From assembly GCF_001006325.2 (NCBI RefSeq), contig NZ_LBIA02000001.1:1055501-1119500 (forward strand): a stretch of DNA of 64,000 bases, in the 5' to 3' direction. This document shows, piece after piece, positions 37,251 through 46,059 of the stretch. Positions within the stretch are counted from its first letter, which is position 1, and every line of letters begins with the position of its first letter. Made by a program: the position numbers and the translations under genes. The stretch is from Afipia massiliensis. GTDB taxonomy: Bacteria; Pseudomonadota; Alphaproteobacteria; Rhizobiales; Xanthobacteraceae. The notes beneath the pieces were generated by a model that searched no databases, was not told the origin of the DNA, and was given only the letters and a program-made list of their open reading frames with translations.

Positions 37251-37574
37251 TCACGTCTGGGTCTCTGGTATCTCCAACGTCAAGCCGTCGAGCTCATCGG
37301 TCAGAACAATCTGACAACTAAGGCGGCTGCCGACCCTTCTTTCCGCAGCGACAAACTCCAACATCCCCTCTTCTTCCTCTGAGGGAGGAGGCAATAGTGA
37401 CGCGAATTCCGGCGCTACATAGACGTGGCACGTTCCGCAGGACAGCGCGCCCGCGCACTCCGCCTCAATACCACTGACATCGTTTATCCGAGCAGCGGTC
37501 ATAGCGGATGCCCCGGCGGCTTCGCTCACCTCTCTGCGCGCTCCGTTCGAAGCAACAAAGATAACTCTCGGCAA
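37251..37574 (-). CDS. 2Fe-2S ferredoxin
   Basis: A 107-residue ferredoxin of the adrenodoxin/putidaredoxin type. The cluster ligands are Cys40, Cys46, Cys49 (ECAGALSCGTCHVYV) and Cys87 (SCQIV), with the acidic loop PPPSEEEEGML between. It is the electron partner of the reductase just downstream. The start is TTG with GGAG seven bases upstream; no in-frame ATG fits. It probably serves a P450 or Rieske oxygenase, which is not in this window. Confidence 0.93.
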   Translation of the reverse strand: MPRVIFVASNGARREVSEAAGASAMTAARINDVSGIEAECAGALSCGTCHVYVAPEFASLLPPPSEEEEGMLEFVAAERRVGSRLSCQIVLTDELDGLTLEIPETQT

Positions 37575-37603
37575 CGCTCTACTCCGTTCCTCATTGTTTC
37601 CGT

Positions 37604-38917
37604 CTATCTTCCCACGAAGCGACCTTGGAGTGGGTTTGCGGCCAGCTGATCGGCGAGAAGCACGTCACGCGCCTCATTGGGATCTAGCCCGTGGCTCTTA
37701 ATCAGATCCGCACAGTCGGCCATCATGGCCTCGACCTCGTCCATCATCTTTAATCGCTTGTAGATATCCTCGGCCTTCACACCAATGCTCTCTCCGATCA
37801 ACTCCATGACGTTAATGATCTCGAACGTGACGGTCTTCTCGTAATGGCAAAGCTCGCGATGGCACGCATGATATATCGTTGCGAGCGTCGTCACGCCTGC
37901 GTCCGCAGCAGCTCTAAATTCCTTCTCACGAAGCTCATCTTTGAACAGAGGCGTCACGGTGAGATAATTTGACATCAGACCGGCTCGCTGAACGTCGAGT
38001 TCAACAAACTCGAGCTCTGGTATTTCCGTCAGAATCCTCTTTACTGCTCGGATAACGTGGGGTTCACCAGGCCGCTCATTGAGCGCAACCCGCTTACGAA
38101 CCGGATGGATAAAGAGTTTCTTGAGTTGATCGATGTGGCGCTCAAGAAATAGGAAGAATGGCGTTAAAGCGAAGTCACCCTCACCGGTCATTCGCTTTCG
38201 GTTGGGAATGATCACGTCTTGGAACTGCGTCTGACAGCTTGGGCACCACGACAGCTTTTCACCCGCACCGATCGCTTCAATTTGGTTCAGCGTGCTTAGC
38301 CCCGCCCGTCCCGAAGTCTCCGCATCGCCGGCGTGAAATTGGAAGAGGCCGCAGCAAGCAGACGGGCCGCCCACGACCTCGTAAGTAAGGCCCATTGCCC
38401 GGATAACTTCGAGACAAAGAATAAGAATGTGAGGGGTCTTGTGAATATTGCAGCCCGTGTACAAAGACACATCGGGCGGAGCTTCTAATTTCTTTCGTCC
38501 AGGCGTGGATTGCAGTTCATCGATCAAGCTGGCGTCGAGTTGCATCCTTGAGACAACCCGCACCGCCTTTGCCATGGCGCGGAACGACTTCATTGCGTTG
38601 TTCTTTACAGACTCGCCTTCGCGACGGCGGGTCGACGCGAATTGAGCCAAGCGCACCATCGTCCGAGGGTTGACGCCATAGTCGCAAGCTTCAATGCAAT
38701 TGCCGCTACTCGAACAGACCGAGGCCCATGTTTCGGCCTCGGCATTACCCTCTTTGCCGCGAAGAATGTCTACAAGCCCAGACAGAACAAATGACGGCTC
38801 AGCACCGTGGATGCCCGCAGGGACAGTCATGGGGCAAGCCTGAAAGCACTTCCCGCATTGAGTGCAGGCGGAAGCGATCTCCTCCATGCGAGCATCAAGT
38901 GCCTCTGCGAAATCCAT
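37604..38917 (-). CDS. (Fe-S)-binding protein with two CCG domains (HdrB/HdrC or GlpC-like)
   Basis: A 437-residue protein. The N-terminal ferredoxin-like part has CTQCGKCFQACP (Cys18, 21, 24, 28) and a second site with Cys68, Cys74 and Cys78, in which the middle position of the CxxCxxC motif is Ser71, so only three cysteines remain. Two CCG modules follow: Cys156...Cys188-Cys189-Gly...Cys225-x2-Cys228, and then HACHRELCHYE. This is the fusion order of HdrC plus HdrB or of GlpC/LutA-like subunits that shuttle electrons from flavin dehydrogenases. It is 29 bases upstream of the ferredoxin gene in the same operon. Confidence 0.85.
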   Translation of the reverse strand: MDFAEALDARMEEIASACTQCGKCFQACPMTVPAGIHGAEPSFVLSGLVDILRGKEGNAEAETWASVCSSSGNCIEACDYGVNPRTMVRLAQFASTRRREGESVKNNAMKSFRAMAKAVRVVSRMQLDASLIDELQSTPGRKKLEAPPDVSLYTGCNIHKTPHILILCLEVIRAMGLTYEVVGGPSACCGLFQFHAGDAETSGRAGLSTLNQIEAIGAGEKLSWCPSCQTQFQDVIIPNRKRMTGEGDFALTPFFLFLERHIDQLKKLFIHPVRKRVALNERPGEPHVIRAVKRILTEIPELEFVELDVQRAGLMSNYLTVTPLFKDELREKEFRAAADAGVTTLATIYHACHRELCHYEKTVTFEIINVMELIGESIGVKAEDIYKRLKMMDEVEAMMADCADLIKSHGLDPNEARDVLLADQLAANPLQGRFVGR

Positions 38918-38944
38918 GGTGCAAGCCTCAAATCACACTGCGAT

Positions 38945-39334
38945 TTAAGTGGCAGCTACGTGAGCTATTGAAGCAATTTCAACCAACAGATCATCCCGCA
39001 CCAGCTTCGCGGCAATACAGTAGCGCGCGGGTGGATTCTTCCCGAAATACTCCCGATAAATCTCGTTGACCGCAGCATAGTCTGCCATATCTTTGACAAT
39101 GACGGTGTTGAACGCCACGTCGCTCAAGCTTACGCCGCCTGCGTGAAGGATTTTTTCGATAGTTTGAATTACGTGCCTCGTCTGCGCACGAGCATCGCCG
39201 ACACCAACTGTCTTGCCGGCCTCATCGAGCGCCAGGACGCCCGAGACATAGACCGTGTTACCTGCCTTTGTTCCGGACGAATAAGGAGCGATTGGCGCTG
39301 GAAGGCCCGGCGGGTTTAGCAACTCGATAGACAT
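38945..39334 (-). CDS. RidA/RutC-family protein
   Basis: A 129-residue protein of the YjgF/YER057c/UK114 family. The motif NPPARYCIAAKLVRDDLLVEI holds the Arg and Glu typical of enamine/imine deaminase or RutC-like sites; YSSGTKAGNTVYVSGVLALD is the N-terminal signature. The family hydrolyses reactive enamines or aminoacrylate compounds. It is the first gene of the minus-strand unit with the Fe-S genes and implies that the pathway makes such an intermediate from a nitrogenous substrate. Confidence 0.9.
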   Translation of the reverse strand: MSIELLNPPGLPAPIAPYSSGTKAGNTVYVSGVLALDEAGKTVGVGDARAQTRHVIQTIEKILHAGGVSLSDVAFNTVIVKDMADYAAVNEIYREYFGKNPPARYCIAAKLVRDDLLVEIASIAHVAAT

Positions 39335-39580
39335 AGTGTTTCTCCAAGGCTGTGTTTCGATGTTTCATTCGAAGTACGAGAAGAGCTAGGCGGTCGGCAT
39401 TGCATTCAGAGAGCATTTCCTTGCGAGATTTGACTCAATGACGACTGCAAAATCCTATGGAGGCGCGATCGCTCAGCTTCCCTGAGGGGAGCTCGCATCT
39501 CGCAGTTCGCCACCTGTGCGGGCGCCTTCCATTCCGAGCGACATCGTTTCGACAGTCATGGAATGCTTCCCCGCGCTATT

Positions 39581-39629
39581 TTTAACGTGCTGCAGAATTG
39601 GCATATAATTTGACTGGACACATGGACCA
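39581..39629 (+). promoter_or_regulatory. Candidate promoter and operator of the MocR regulator gene
   Basis: A perfect -10 TATAAT (39604-39609) lies 17 bases after a weak -35 TTTAAC (39581). It is followed by the direct repeat TGGACAC/ATGGACC (39615-39629) over the expected start of transcription. The gene starts at 39666 after AGGAGG. The repeat at +1 fits autorepression by the MocR protein. Nothing else was seen between 39335 and 39665. Confidence 0.45.
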
Positions 39630-39665
39630 ATCCGGGAAAAACATTGGCTTAGGAGGACTACGGGC

Positions 39666-41084
39666 ATGCTTCAGATCACACTGCGGGAAGGCCGCGGCGA
39701 GCTGCCCGTCCACCGGCAGATCGCAGATCAAATCCAATTTCAGATTGAGAAGGGGGAGGTTGAGCAAGGTGCCCTACTTCCTTCATCCCGTAACCTTGCC
39801 CGCGAGCTGGGTATTGCTCGGGGTACGGTGGTCCTCGCTTATGAAGAATTGTGCGCGACAGGTTTGTGCGAAAGCCGCGTCGGCCGAGGAACCGTCGTTA
39901 AGCGCTGCAGCAAACGCGAACGGATCCCTGTCACAACGCGTGCGATAGGCTCGCCGGCACATCGACAGCTAAACACGCCCGACGAGCCCGTAGATATCGA
40001 TCCACGTGAGCTCTCGTTACTTCCTAGTATCGCCGATACCGAGCATCTCCCCATCACAGCATTGCGACGCGGTTTCGATAGGTTGCTTCGCCGCCCTGCA
40101 CATTTGAAGTCGTTCTCTGAGAGTGCAGGCGACCCAATGCTGCGACGCCTTATATGCGAGCATGTTTTGCCGGAACGCGGAATTGAAGCACACCCTGGCG
40201 AAGTGCTCGTCGTACCGGGCACTCAATATGGCGCCGTGTTGATCGCTCTGACATTGTCGCGTAGTCGAAAATACCTGCACTTTGGGACACCGGGGTATCT
40301 CGACATCGCGCGCAACTTCGCTCGTTTTGGATTCAAGTTAAAAGAGCACCCTGTCGACACGGAAGGGATCGCGCTCACTGCGGGTGATCTTGGTAAAGAC
40401 GATGTGCTTTACATCATGCCAGAGCATCACTTCCCGCAATGTGTAACGTTAAGTGACGCGCGCCGTACGGAAATAACCCGAGCAATCCAACAAAGCGACC
40501 TCGTCGTCTTAGAAGACGACTACGATAGCGAGTACTACTACGATCGCCGCCCTCGGCCCGCTATGAAGGCTAATGATACGTCCGCAAACGTGATATACCT
40601 CGGAACCTTCTCGAAGGTTCTCTTCAATAACCTACGCCTCGGTTACATCGTCGCGGAAGCTTCTCTAATCCGGGAGCTAGCCACACTGCATTGGAGTCTG
40701 TCTCGCGGCACGAGTGGCGTCCTACAACGCTGGGTCGCTGAACTCATTGCCGATGGCACCATCACAAGTCACACTCAACGAATGCGAACCGTGTACCGAC
40801 GCAAGCGAGATCGAATCACCACACTCCTCCGTCGAGAGTTTCCCGATTGGCGTTTCAATCCACCGGTAGGCGGCTTGCAGTTCTTCTTAGATTTGGGCAG
40901 CCCACAGCGCGCTAGCGATGTGATAGCGATCTGCAGGTCGCAACGGCTTCGTCTCGCTCTCCCGTCCAATTACGTGGTGAACAGTGACAACGACCAGCAA
41001 TTCTTAGTTTTGGGGTTTGGATCATTACCGCTTCAGGAGATTGAAAGCGCTTTGTTGCAGGTGAAACACGCTCTTGCGGGCTAA
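39666..41084 (+). CDS. MocR/PdxR-type transcriptional regulator with PLP-binding domain
   Basis: A 472-residue fusion. A GntR winged HTH occupies residues 1-75 (PVHRQIADQIQFQIEKGEV, LPSSRNLARELGIARGTVVLAYEEL). A fold-type I aminotransferase-like domain follows. Its PLP lysine is Lys317 in LGTFSKVLFNNLRLGY; PEHHFPQ and LEDDYDSEYYYD are further family motifs. Such regulators sense amines or amino acids via PLP. It is divergent from the ridA/Fe-S operon, which is its likely target. AGGAGG precedes the start. Confidence 0.93.
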   Translation: MLQITLREGRGELPVHRQIADQIQFQIEKGEVEQGALLPSSRNLARELGIARGTVVLAYEELCATGLCESRVGRGTVVKRCSKRERIPVTTRAIGSPAHRQLNTPDEPVDIDPRELSLLPSIADTEHLPITALRRGFDRLLRRPAHLKSFSESAGDPMLRRLICEHVLPERGIEAHPGEVLVVPGTQYGAVLIALTLSRSRKYLHFGTPGYLDIARNFARFGFKLKEHPVDTEGIALTAGDLGKDDVLYIMPEHHFPQCVTLSDARRTEITRAIQQSDLVVLEDDYDSEYYYDRRPRPAMKANDTSANVIYLGTFSKVLFNNLRLGYIVAEASLIRELATLHWSLSRGTSGVLQRWVAELIADGTITSHTQRMRTVYRRKRDRITTLLRREFPDWRFNPPVGGLQFFLDLGSPQRASDVIAICRSQRLRLALPSNYVVNSDNDQQFLVLGFGSLPLQEIESALLQVKHALAG

Positions 41085-41158
41085 GTCTCACCACCATCGC
41101 ACTTGCAGAAACAAATCGACAAGGTAATACGCGGTCTTCAACACGACAGTCGTTGAGA

Positions 41159-42124
41159 CTACAGCGAACGTTTGAAGAAATGGGCGATTTCACCGACGAT
41201 GCCGCGGCGGAAGGTCAGCACGCAGATCACGAAGATCGCCCCCTGAATCACCGTGACCCACTGCCCGAAGCCAGCCAGATACTGCTGCATGGCGATGATG
41301 ACGAAAGCGCCGACGACGGGTCCGAACACCGTGCCGAGGCCTCCGACCAGCGTCATCAGCACGACTTCGCCGGACATGGTCCAGTGCACGTCGGTCAGCG
41401 AGGCATTCTGCGCCACGAACACCTTCACCGCCCCGGCCAGACCGGCCAGCGTACCGGACAGGATATACGCCAGCAGCTTGTACTGGTCGGTCTTGTAGCC
41501 GAGCGAGATCGCGCGCTGCTCGTTTTCGCGGATCGATTTGAGCACTTCGCCGAACGGCGAGTTGATGGCGCGGTAGATCAGCAGGAACCCGAGCAGGAAG
41601 ATCGCCAGCACGACGTAATAAAGTGTGGTGGGCTTCGACAGGTCGAACACGCCGAACATCATGCCCTGCGGAATGCCCTGGATGCCGTCTTCACCGTGGG
41701 TGAACGGGGTCTGCAGGTAGATGAAGAACAGCAACTGCGACAGCGCCAGGGTGATCATCGCAAAGTAGATGCCCTGGCGGCGGATCGCGATCAGGCCGGT
41801 GATCACGCTCAGCGCAGCGGAGGCCGCGACGCCCAGGATAATGCCAATCTCGGGCGAGACGCCCCAGACCTTCAAGGCATGCGCCGTGACATAGCCCGCG
41901 GTGCCGAGGAACATGGCGTGCCCGAACGACAGCAGGCCGCTATAGCCGATCAGCAGGTTGAACGCGCAGGCGAACAGCGCAAAGCACAGCGCCTGCATCA
42001 CGAAATAGGGATAGATCCCGGTCAGCGGCACGATGGCCAAAAGGACGGTCATGACCGCGAACGCGATCATCTCGTCGGCGGTGCGGCCCTTCACGGGAAC
42101 GGCGTTGTCAGTAATCGTGGTCAT
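41159..42124 (-). CDS. livM: LIV-type ABC transporter permease, LivM
   Basis: A 321-residue permease with about nine helices. LLIGYSGLLSFGHAMFLGTAGYV near residue 60, THGEDGIQGIP near 155, and the coupling loop RENEQRAISLGYKTDQYKLLAY near 195 identify LivM. It is the last gene of its operon and converges on the MocR gene. It is one base from livH. Base composition here is markedly more G+C-rich than in the flanking genes. Confidence 0.94.
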   Translation of the reverse strand: MTTITDNAVPVKGRTADEMIAFAVMTVLLAIVPLTGIYPYFVMQALCFALFACAFNLLIGYSGLLSFGHAMFLGTAGYVTAHALKVWGVSPEIGIILGVAASAALSVITGLIAIRRQGIYFAMITLALSQLLFFIYLQTPFTHGEDGIQGIPQGMMFGVFDLSKPTTLYYVVLAIFLLGFLLIYRAINSPFGEVLKSIRENEQRAISLGYKTDQYKLLAYILSGTLAGLAGAVKVFVAQNASLTDVHWTMSGEVVLMTLVGGLGTVFGPVVGAFVIIAMQQYLAGFGQWVTVIQGAIFVICVLTFRRGIVGEIAHFFKRSL

Positions 42125-42125
42125 G

Positions 42126-42992
42126 TCAGTTCGCCCGCCCCGTCAGTCCTGTCGGCTTTACGAGGAGCACCAGCACCATCAGCACAAAGACCACGGTATT
42201 GGACGCCTCGGGATAAAAGTACTTGGTCAGGCCCTCGATCACGCCGAGCGCGAAGCCGGTGATGATCGAGCCCATGATCGAGCCCATGCCGCCGATCACA
42301 ACCACCGCGAACACCACGATGATCAGATCCGCGCCCATCAGCGGCCGCACCTGATTGATCGGAGCCGAGAGGACGCCGGCCAGCGCCGCCAGACCGACGC
42401 CAAGACCGTAGGTCAGCGTGATCATGCGCGGCACGTTGATGCCGAAGGCGCGCACCAGCGTCGGATTTTCGGTGGCGGCGCGCAGGTTGGCGCCGAGGCG
42501 CGTACGCTCGATCAGGTACCAGGTAGCGATACAGATTATGAGCGAGAAGATGACGACCCAGCCGCGATAGATCGGCAGGAACATGAAGCCGACATCGACG
42601 CCGCCCTTGAGAATGTCAGGAATGGCATAAGGCAATCCGGACGACCCGAAGTAGTTCTGGAACACGCCCTGAATGATCAGCGCCAGACCGAATGTCAGCA
42701 GCAACCCGTAGAGATGGTCGAGACCGGTCAGCCACTGCAGCATCGTGCGCTCGAGCAGGATGCCGAAGCCGCCGACGATCACCGGCGCCAGGATCAGCGC
42801 CCACCAGTAGTTGATACCGGCAAGGTTCAGCAGGAAGTAGGCAACGAACGCGCCCATCATGTAGAGCGCGCCGTGCGCAAAATTGATGATGTTGAGCATC
42901 CCGAAAATCACGGCCAGCCCGAGGCTCAGCAGCGCGTAAAACGAGCCGTTGATCAATCCAACCAATAGCTGGGCGTAGAGAGCTTGATACAC
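42126..42992 (-). CDS. livH: LIV-type ABC transporter permease, LivH
   Basis: A 288-residue permease starting at a GTG (VYQALYAQLLVGLINGSFYALLSLG). IFGMLNIINFAHGALYMMGAF, the loop RAATENPTLVRAFGINVPRM, and AVVVIGGMGSIMGSI are the LivH hallmarks. It is separated from livF by 58 bases. Confidence 0.94.
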   Translation of the reverse strand: MYQALYAQLLVGLINGSFYALLSLGLAVIFGMLNIINFAHGALYMMGAFVAYFLLNLAGINYWWALILAPVIVGGFGILLERTMLQWLTGLDHLYGLLLTFGLALIIQGVFQNYFGSSGLPYAIPDILKGGVDVGFMFLPIYRGWVVIFSLIICIATWYLIERTRLGANLRAATENPTLVRAFGINVPRMITLTYGLGVGLAALAGVLSAPINQVRPLMGADLIIVVFAVVVIGGMGSIMGSIITGFALGVIEGLTKYFYPEASNTVVFVLMVLVLLVKPTGLTGRAN

Positions 42993-43050
42993 GTCAATTC
43001 ACCGTCGTCATTTTGAACCGGATACGAATGTGCGGAACGGCAATTCCTAC

Positions 43051-43767
43051 TTACACACCGAGATAGGTGTGGAGTTTCTCCATGTTGGCCTGGAGTTCCG
43101 AGTTTGCGAATGTGTCGATGATCTTGCCGTGCTCGACGATGTAGAAGCGGTCGGCAACGGTCGAGGCGAAGCGGAAGTTCTGCTCGACCAGCAGGATGGT
43201 GAAGCCTTCGGCCTTCAGCCGCGCGATCATCTTGCCGATCTGCTGGATGATGACCGGCGCCAGACCTTCGGTCGGCTCGTCCAGCATCAGGAAGCGCGCG
43301 CCGGTGCGCAGGATGCGGGCAATCGCCAGCATCTGCTGCTCGCCGCCGGACAGTTTGGTGCCCTGGCTGCCGAGGCGTTCCTTGAGATTGGGAAACAGCT
43401 CGAAGATCTGATCGAGCGTCATGCCGCCGCTGCGGATGATCGGCGGCAGCAGCAGGTTTTCCTTGACGTCGAGGCTGGCGAAAATTCCGCGCTCTTCCGG
43501 GCAGAACGCGACGCCGAGGCGCGCAATCTTCTCTGCCGGCAGCCGGATGATCTCGCTGCCTTCAAACGCCACCGAACCGGTGCGCTTGTTGATGATGCCC
43601 ATGATCGACTTGAGCGTCGAGGTTTTGCCCGCGCCGTTGCGGCCGAGCAGCGTCACCACCTCGCCCGGACGAACCTCGAAGTTCATGCCATGAAGGATGT
43701 GGGATTCGCCGTACCACGCTTCGAGATTCTTGACCGAGAGGACCGGCGAGCCAGCAACATTACTCAT
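43051..43767 (-). CDS. livF: LIV-type ABC transporter ATPase, LivF
   Basis: A 238-residue ATPase: Walker A GRNGAGKTSTLKSIMG, FCPEERGIFASLDVKENL, signature LSGGEQQMLAIARIL and Walker B LMLDEPTEGLAPV. The overlap with livG is eight bases. Together with livG, livH and livM it forms a GFHM block with uniform codon style. Confidence 0.94.
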   Translation of the reverse strand: MSNVAGSPVLSVKNLEAWYGESHILHGMNFEVRPGEVVTLLGRNGAGKTSTLKSIMGIINKRTGSVAFEGSEIIRLPAEKIARLGVAFCPEERGIFASLDVKENLLLPPIIRSGGMTLDQIFELFPNLKERLGSQGTKLSGGEQQMLAIARILRTGARFLMLDEPTEGLAPVIIQQIGKMIARLKAEGFTILLVEQNFRFASTVADRFYIVEHGKIIDTFANSELQANMEKLHTYLGV

Positions 43768-44515
43768 GGCCTGCTCCCAGATAGGCTTCTTTCACCCGCG
43801 GATCCTTGGTGAGCGTCGCGTAGTTGCCTTCCGCAAGCACCTTGCCGCGCGTGAGCACGGTAATGGTGTCGGACAGGTGGGCGACGACGTTGAGATTATG
43901 CTCAACCATCAGGATCGTGTACTTCTGCGAAATGCGCTTGATCAGCGCGGCAACCTTGTCGATGTCCTCGTGGCCCATGCCGGCCATCGGCTCGTCGAGC
44001 AGCAGCATCTCCGGATCGAGCGCCAGCGTGGTGGCGATTTCCAGCGCGCGCTTGCGGCCGTAAGGCATTTCCACCGCGGGCGTTTTGGCGAAGTCGCTCA
44101 GGCCGACGTCTTCAAGCAGTTCCTCCGCGCGTCCATTGAAACGATCGAGAACCGACTTCGATCGCCAGAAATCGAATGAACTGCCGTGCTGGCGCTGCAA
44201 CGCCACCCGCACGTTCTCCAGCGCGGTGAGATGCGGAAACACCGCCGAAATCTGGAACGACCGCACCAGCCCAAGCCGCGCCACATCGGCGGGTGCCATC
44301 GCGGTGATGTCCTGCCCCTTGTAGAGAATCTGCCCGCGGGTCGGCTTCAGGAATTTGGTCAGCAGGTTGAAACACGTCGTCTTGCCGGCCCCGTTCGGGC
44401 CGATCAGCGCATGAATTGTCCCACGGCGAACCTTCAGATTGACGTCCTGAACGGCTGCAAATCCTGAAAACTCTTTAGTCAGGCCTCGGACATCTAGGAT
44501 ATGATCCTCTGACAT
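43760..44515 (-). CDS. livG: LIV-type ABC transporter ATPase, LivG
   Basis: A 251-residue ATPase: Walker A GPNGAGKTTCFNLLTKFL, MPYGRKRALEIATTLALDP in place of the signature, and Walker B LLLDEPMAGMGHEDI. The C-terminus VKEAYLGAGHE is typical. It is first in the GFHM block. A gap of 297 bases separates it from the upstream binding-protein gene, and codon usage changes at the gap. Confidence 0.94.
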   Translation of the reverse strand: MSEDHILDVRGLTKEFSGFAAVQDVNLKVRRGTIHALIGPNGAGKTTCFNLLTKFLKPTRGQILYKGQDITAMAPADVARLGLVRSFQISAVFPHLTALENVRVALQRQHGSSFDFWRSKSVLDRFNGRAEELLEDVGLSDFAKTPAVEMPYGRKRALEIATTLALDPEMLLLDEPMAGMGHEDIDKVAALIKRISQKYTILMVEHNLNVVAHLSDTITVLTRGKVLAEGNYATLTKDPRVKEAYLGAGHE

Positions 44516-44812
44516 CTATGCGCTCAATGCCGTGGATCGAAACTTGCGATTGCGACGAGACCTACTGCATCCGCAATCAGATTTAGAATTAACGCCTCGC
44601 CGCAGCAACATAGTACTCACTTTCCGAAATTCCTCGAAGCGGACGCAACTTCTAGCTACCGGATCATTCCACTTCAAAACTGGGCTGCAATCGCAGAAGC
44701 GAACTTCTCAACCACTCAAACGCCGGCGGAAGTTCCGCCAGGCGCTTGAGCGATCTTAACAACTGACCAATTTGATTGCTGCGACGATGAAAGGTCTAAT
44801 CGACGACCTCCG

Positions 44813-46024
44813 CTACTGAAGTTTGCAAAGACTCTCTTCGATAGGAAGGGCCGCGTCATTACCGGATACGGTTCCAACCTTCTTGTGGTAATCCCAAGCT
44901 TTGCTCGATTCCGCGGGCTTCTTGATCTGGAACAAGTACGTGTCGTGGATAACCCGCCCATCCTTGCGAATGGAGCTGTCTCCAAACAAGCTGTCCGACC
45001 AAGACCCTTGCTTCATCTGCTTGATCGCAGCTTTACCATCCTTCGGGTCTTTACGCTCTGATACGAGCTTGTCGAGACTCGCAAGATATCGGGCGACCGC
45101 ACTGTATGCTCCGGCCTGAACAAAATTCGGCATACGCTTCATTCGCGCGAAATAACGGGACGCAAACTCACGGGTTTTATCGTTCAGATCCCAATAGAAT
45201 GGCTCTGTGATGATGAGGTCTTGCGCAACTGGCAAGCCTAACGCGTTTATAGTATTAATCGGCGCCAAGAACGCCACTACGCGTTTTCCGCCTCGGGTGA
45301 TCTGGAATTCATTAACCTGCTTGATCGCAGTAACGACATCACTTCCAGCATTGGCGAGAGCGATCACGTCGGCGTCAGAAGAGCCCGCCGCAAGTAAAAA
45401 TGAAGAGAAATCCGCAACTCCAAGTGGATGTCGCGCCGAGCCCACGACTTTGCCACCATTTTTCTCGATAAGAGAAGTAGCGATGCGTTGTAAGTCACGT
45501 CCGAAAGCGTAGTCGGCCGAGACGAAGAACCACTTCTTGGGACCGTCAGCCCTGGCTCCGAGGCTTATCGCCGACGCCAACATAAAGTTGTCGTACCACT
45601 GCACCGTGTTCGGCGAACACATCTCTCCAGTCAGCTGGCTCGTCGCAGGAGCCGTCGCGAGAAACACTTTGTTCTTCTGCTGGGTAATCTCGGAAACCGC
45701 AATTGCAACGGACGAATTTGCAACATCGACGATCGCATCTACCCCGCCAATATCGTACCATTCACGCGCTATGTTAGACCCGATATCCGGCTTATTTTGA
45801 TAATCCGCAACGATGGTTGAGACCGCGATCTTCCCACCTGCGGCCTTGTAGTCTTCTATCGCTAGCTCCGTGGCGGTGACGGATCCTAGCCCACTTGCGT
45901 CAGAGAATACACTTTGTAGATCCGTGAGAACTCCGATCTTGATAGCAGGCGATTGAGCGAAAGCCCCGGTCCAGCACAATGCCGAACCAAGAATTACAGA
46001 GATCAAGCGAAGAATATTCCACAT
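44813..46024 (-). CDS. LIV-type ABC transporter periplasmic binding protein
   Basis: A 403-residue binding protein. The signal peptide is residues 1-23 (ISVILGSALCWTGAFA-Q). The mature part starts IKIGVLTDLQSVFSDASGLG, followed by AIVDVANSSVAIAVSEI and KKWFFVSADYAFGRDL. The family resembles receptors for aromatic or short-chain carboxylates as well as amino acids. The gene lies between the enoyl-CoA hydratase and livG. Its lower G+C than the livGFHM block suggests separate origins. Confidence 0.9.
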   Translation of the reverse strand: MWNILRLISVILGSALCWTGAFAQSPAIKIGVLTDLQSVFSDASGLGSVTATELAIEDYKAAGGKIAVSTIVADYQNKPDIGSNIAREWYDIGGVDAIVDVANSSVAIAVSEITQQKNKVFLATAPATSQLTGEMCSPNTVQWYDNFMLASAISLGARADGPKKWFFVSADYAFGRDLQRIATSLIEKNGGKVVGSARHPLGVADFSSFLLAAGSSDADVIALANAGSDVVTAIKQVNEFQITRGGKRVVAFLAPINTINALGLPVAQDLIITEPFYWDLNDKTREFASRYFARMKRMPNFVQAGAYSAVARYLASLDKLVSERKDPKDGKAAIKQMKQGSWSDSLFGDSSIRKDGRVIHDTYLFQIKKPAESSKAWDYHKKVGTVSGNDAALPIEESLCKLQ

Positions 46025-46059
46025 GGGACGCTCCGTTCTATGATGACAATTGCCGGCAA

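Noticed and set aside
41153-42968. Long plus-strand frames opposite livM and livH
   Set aside because: They are rich in His, Asp, Gln and Arg, as expected for the reverse strand of G+C-rich membrane-protein genes. No ribosome sites or families were seen.
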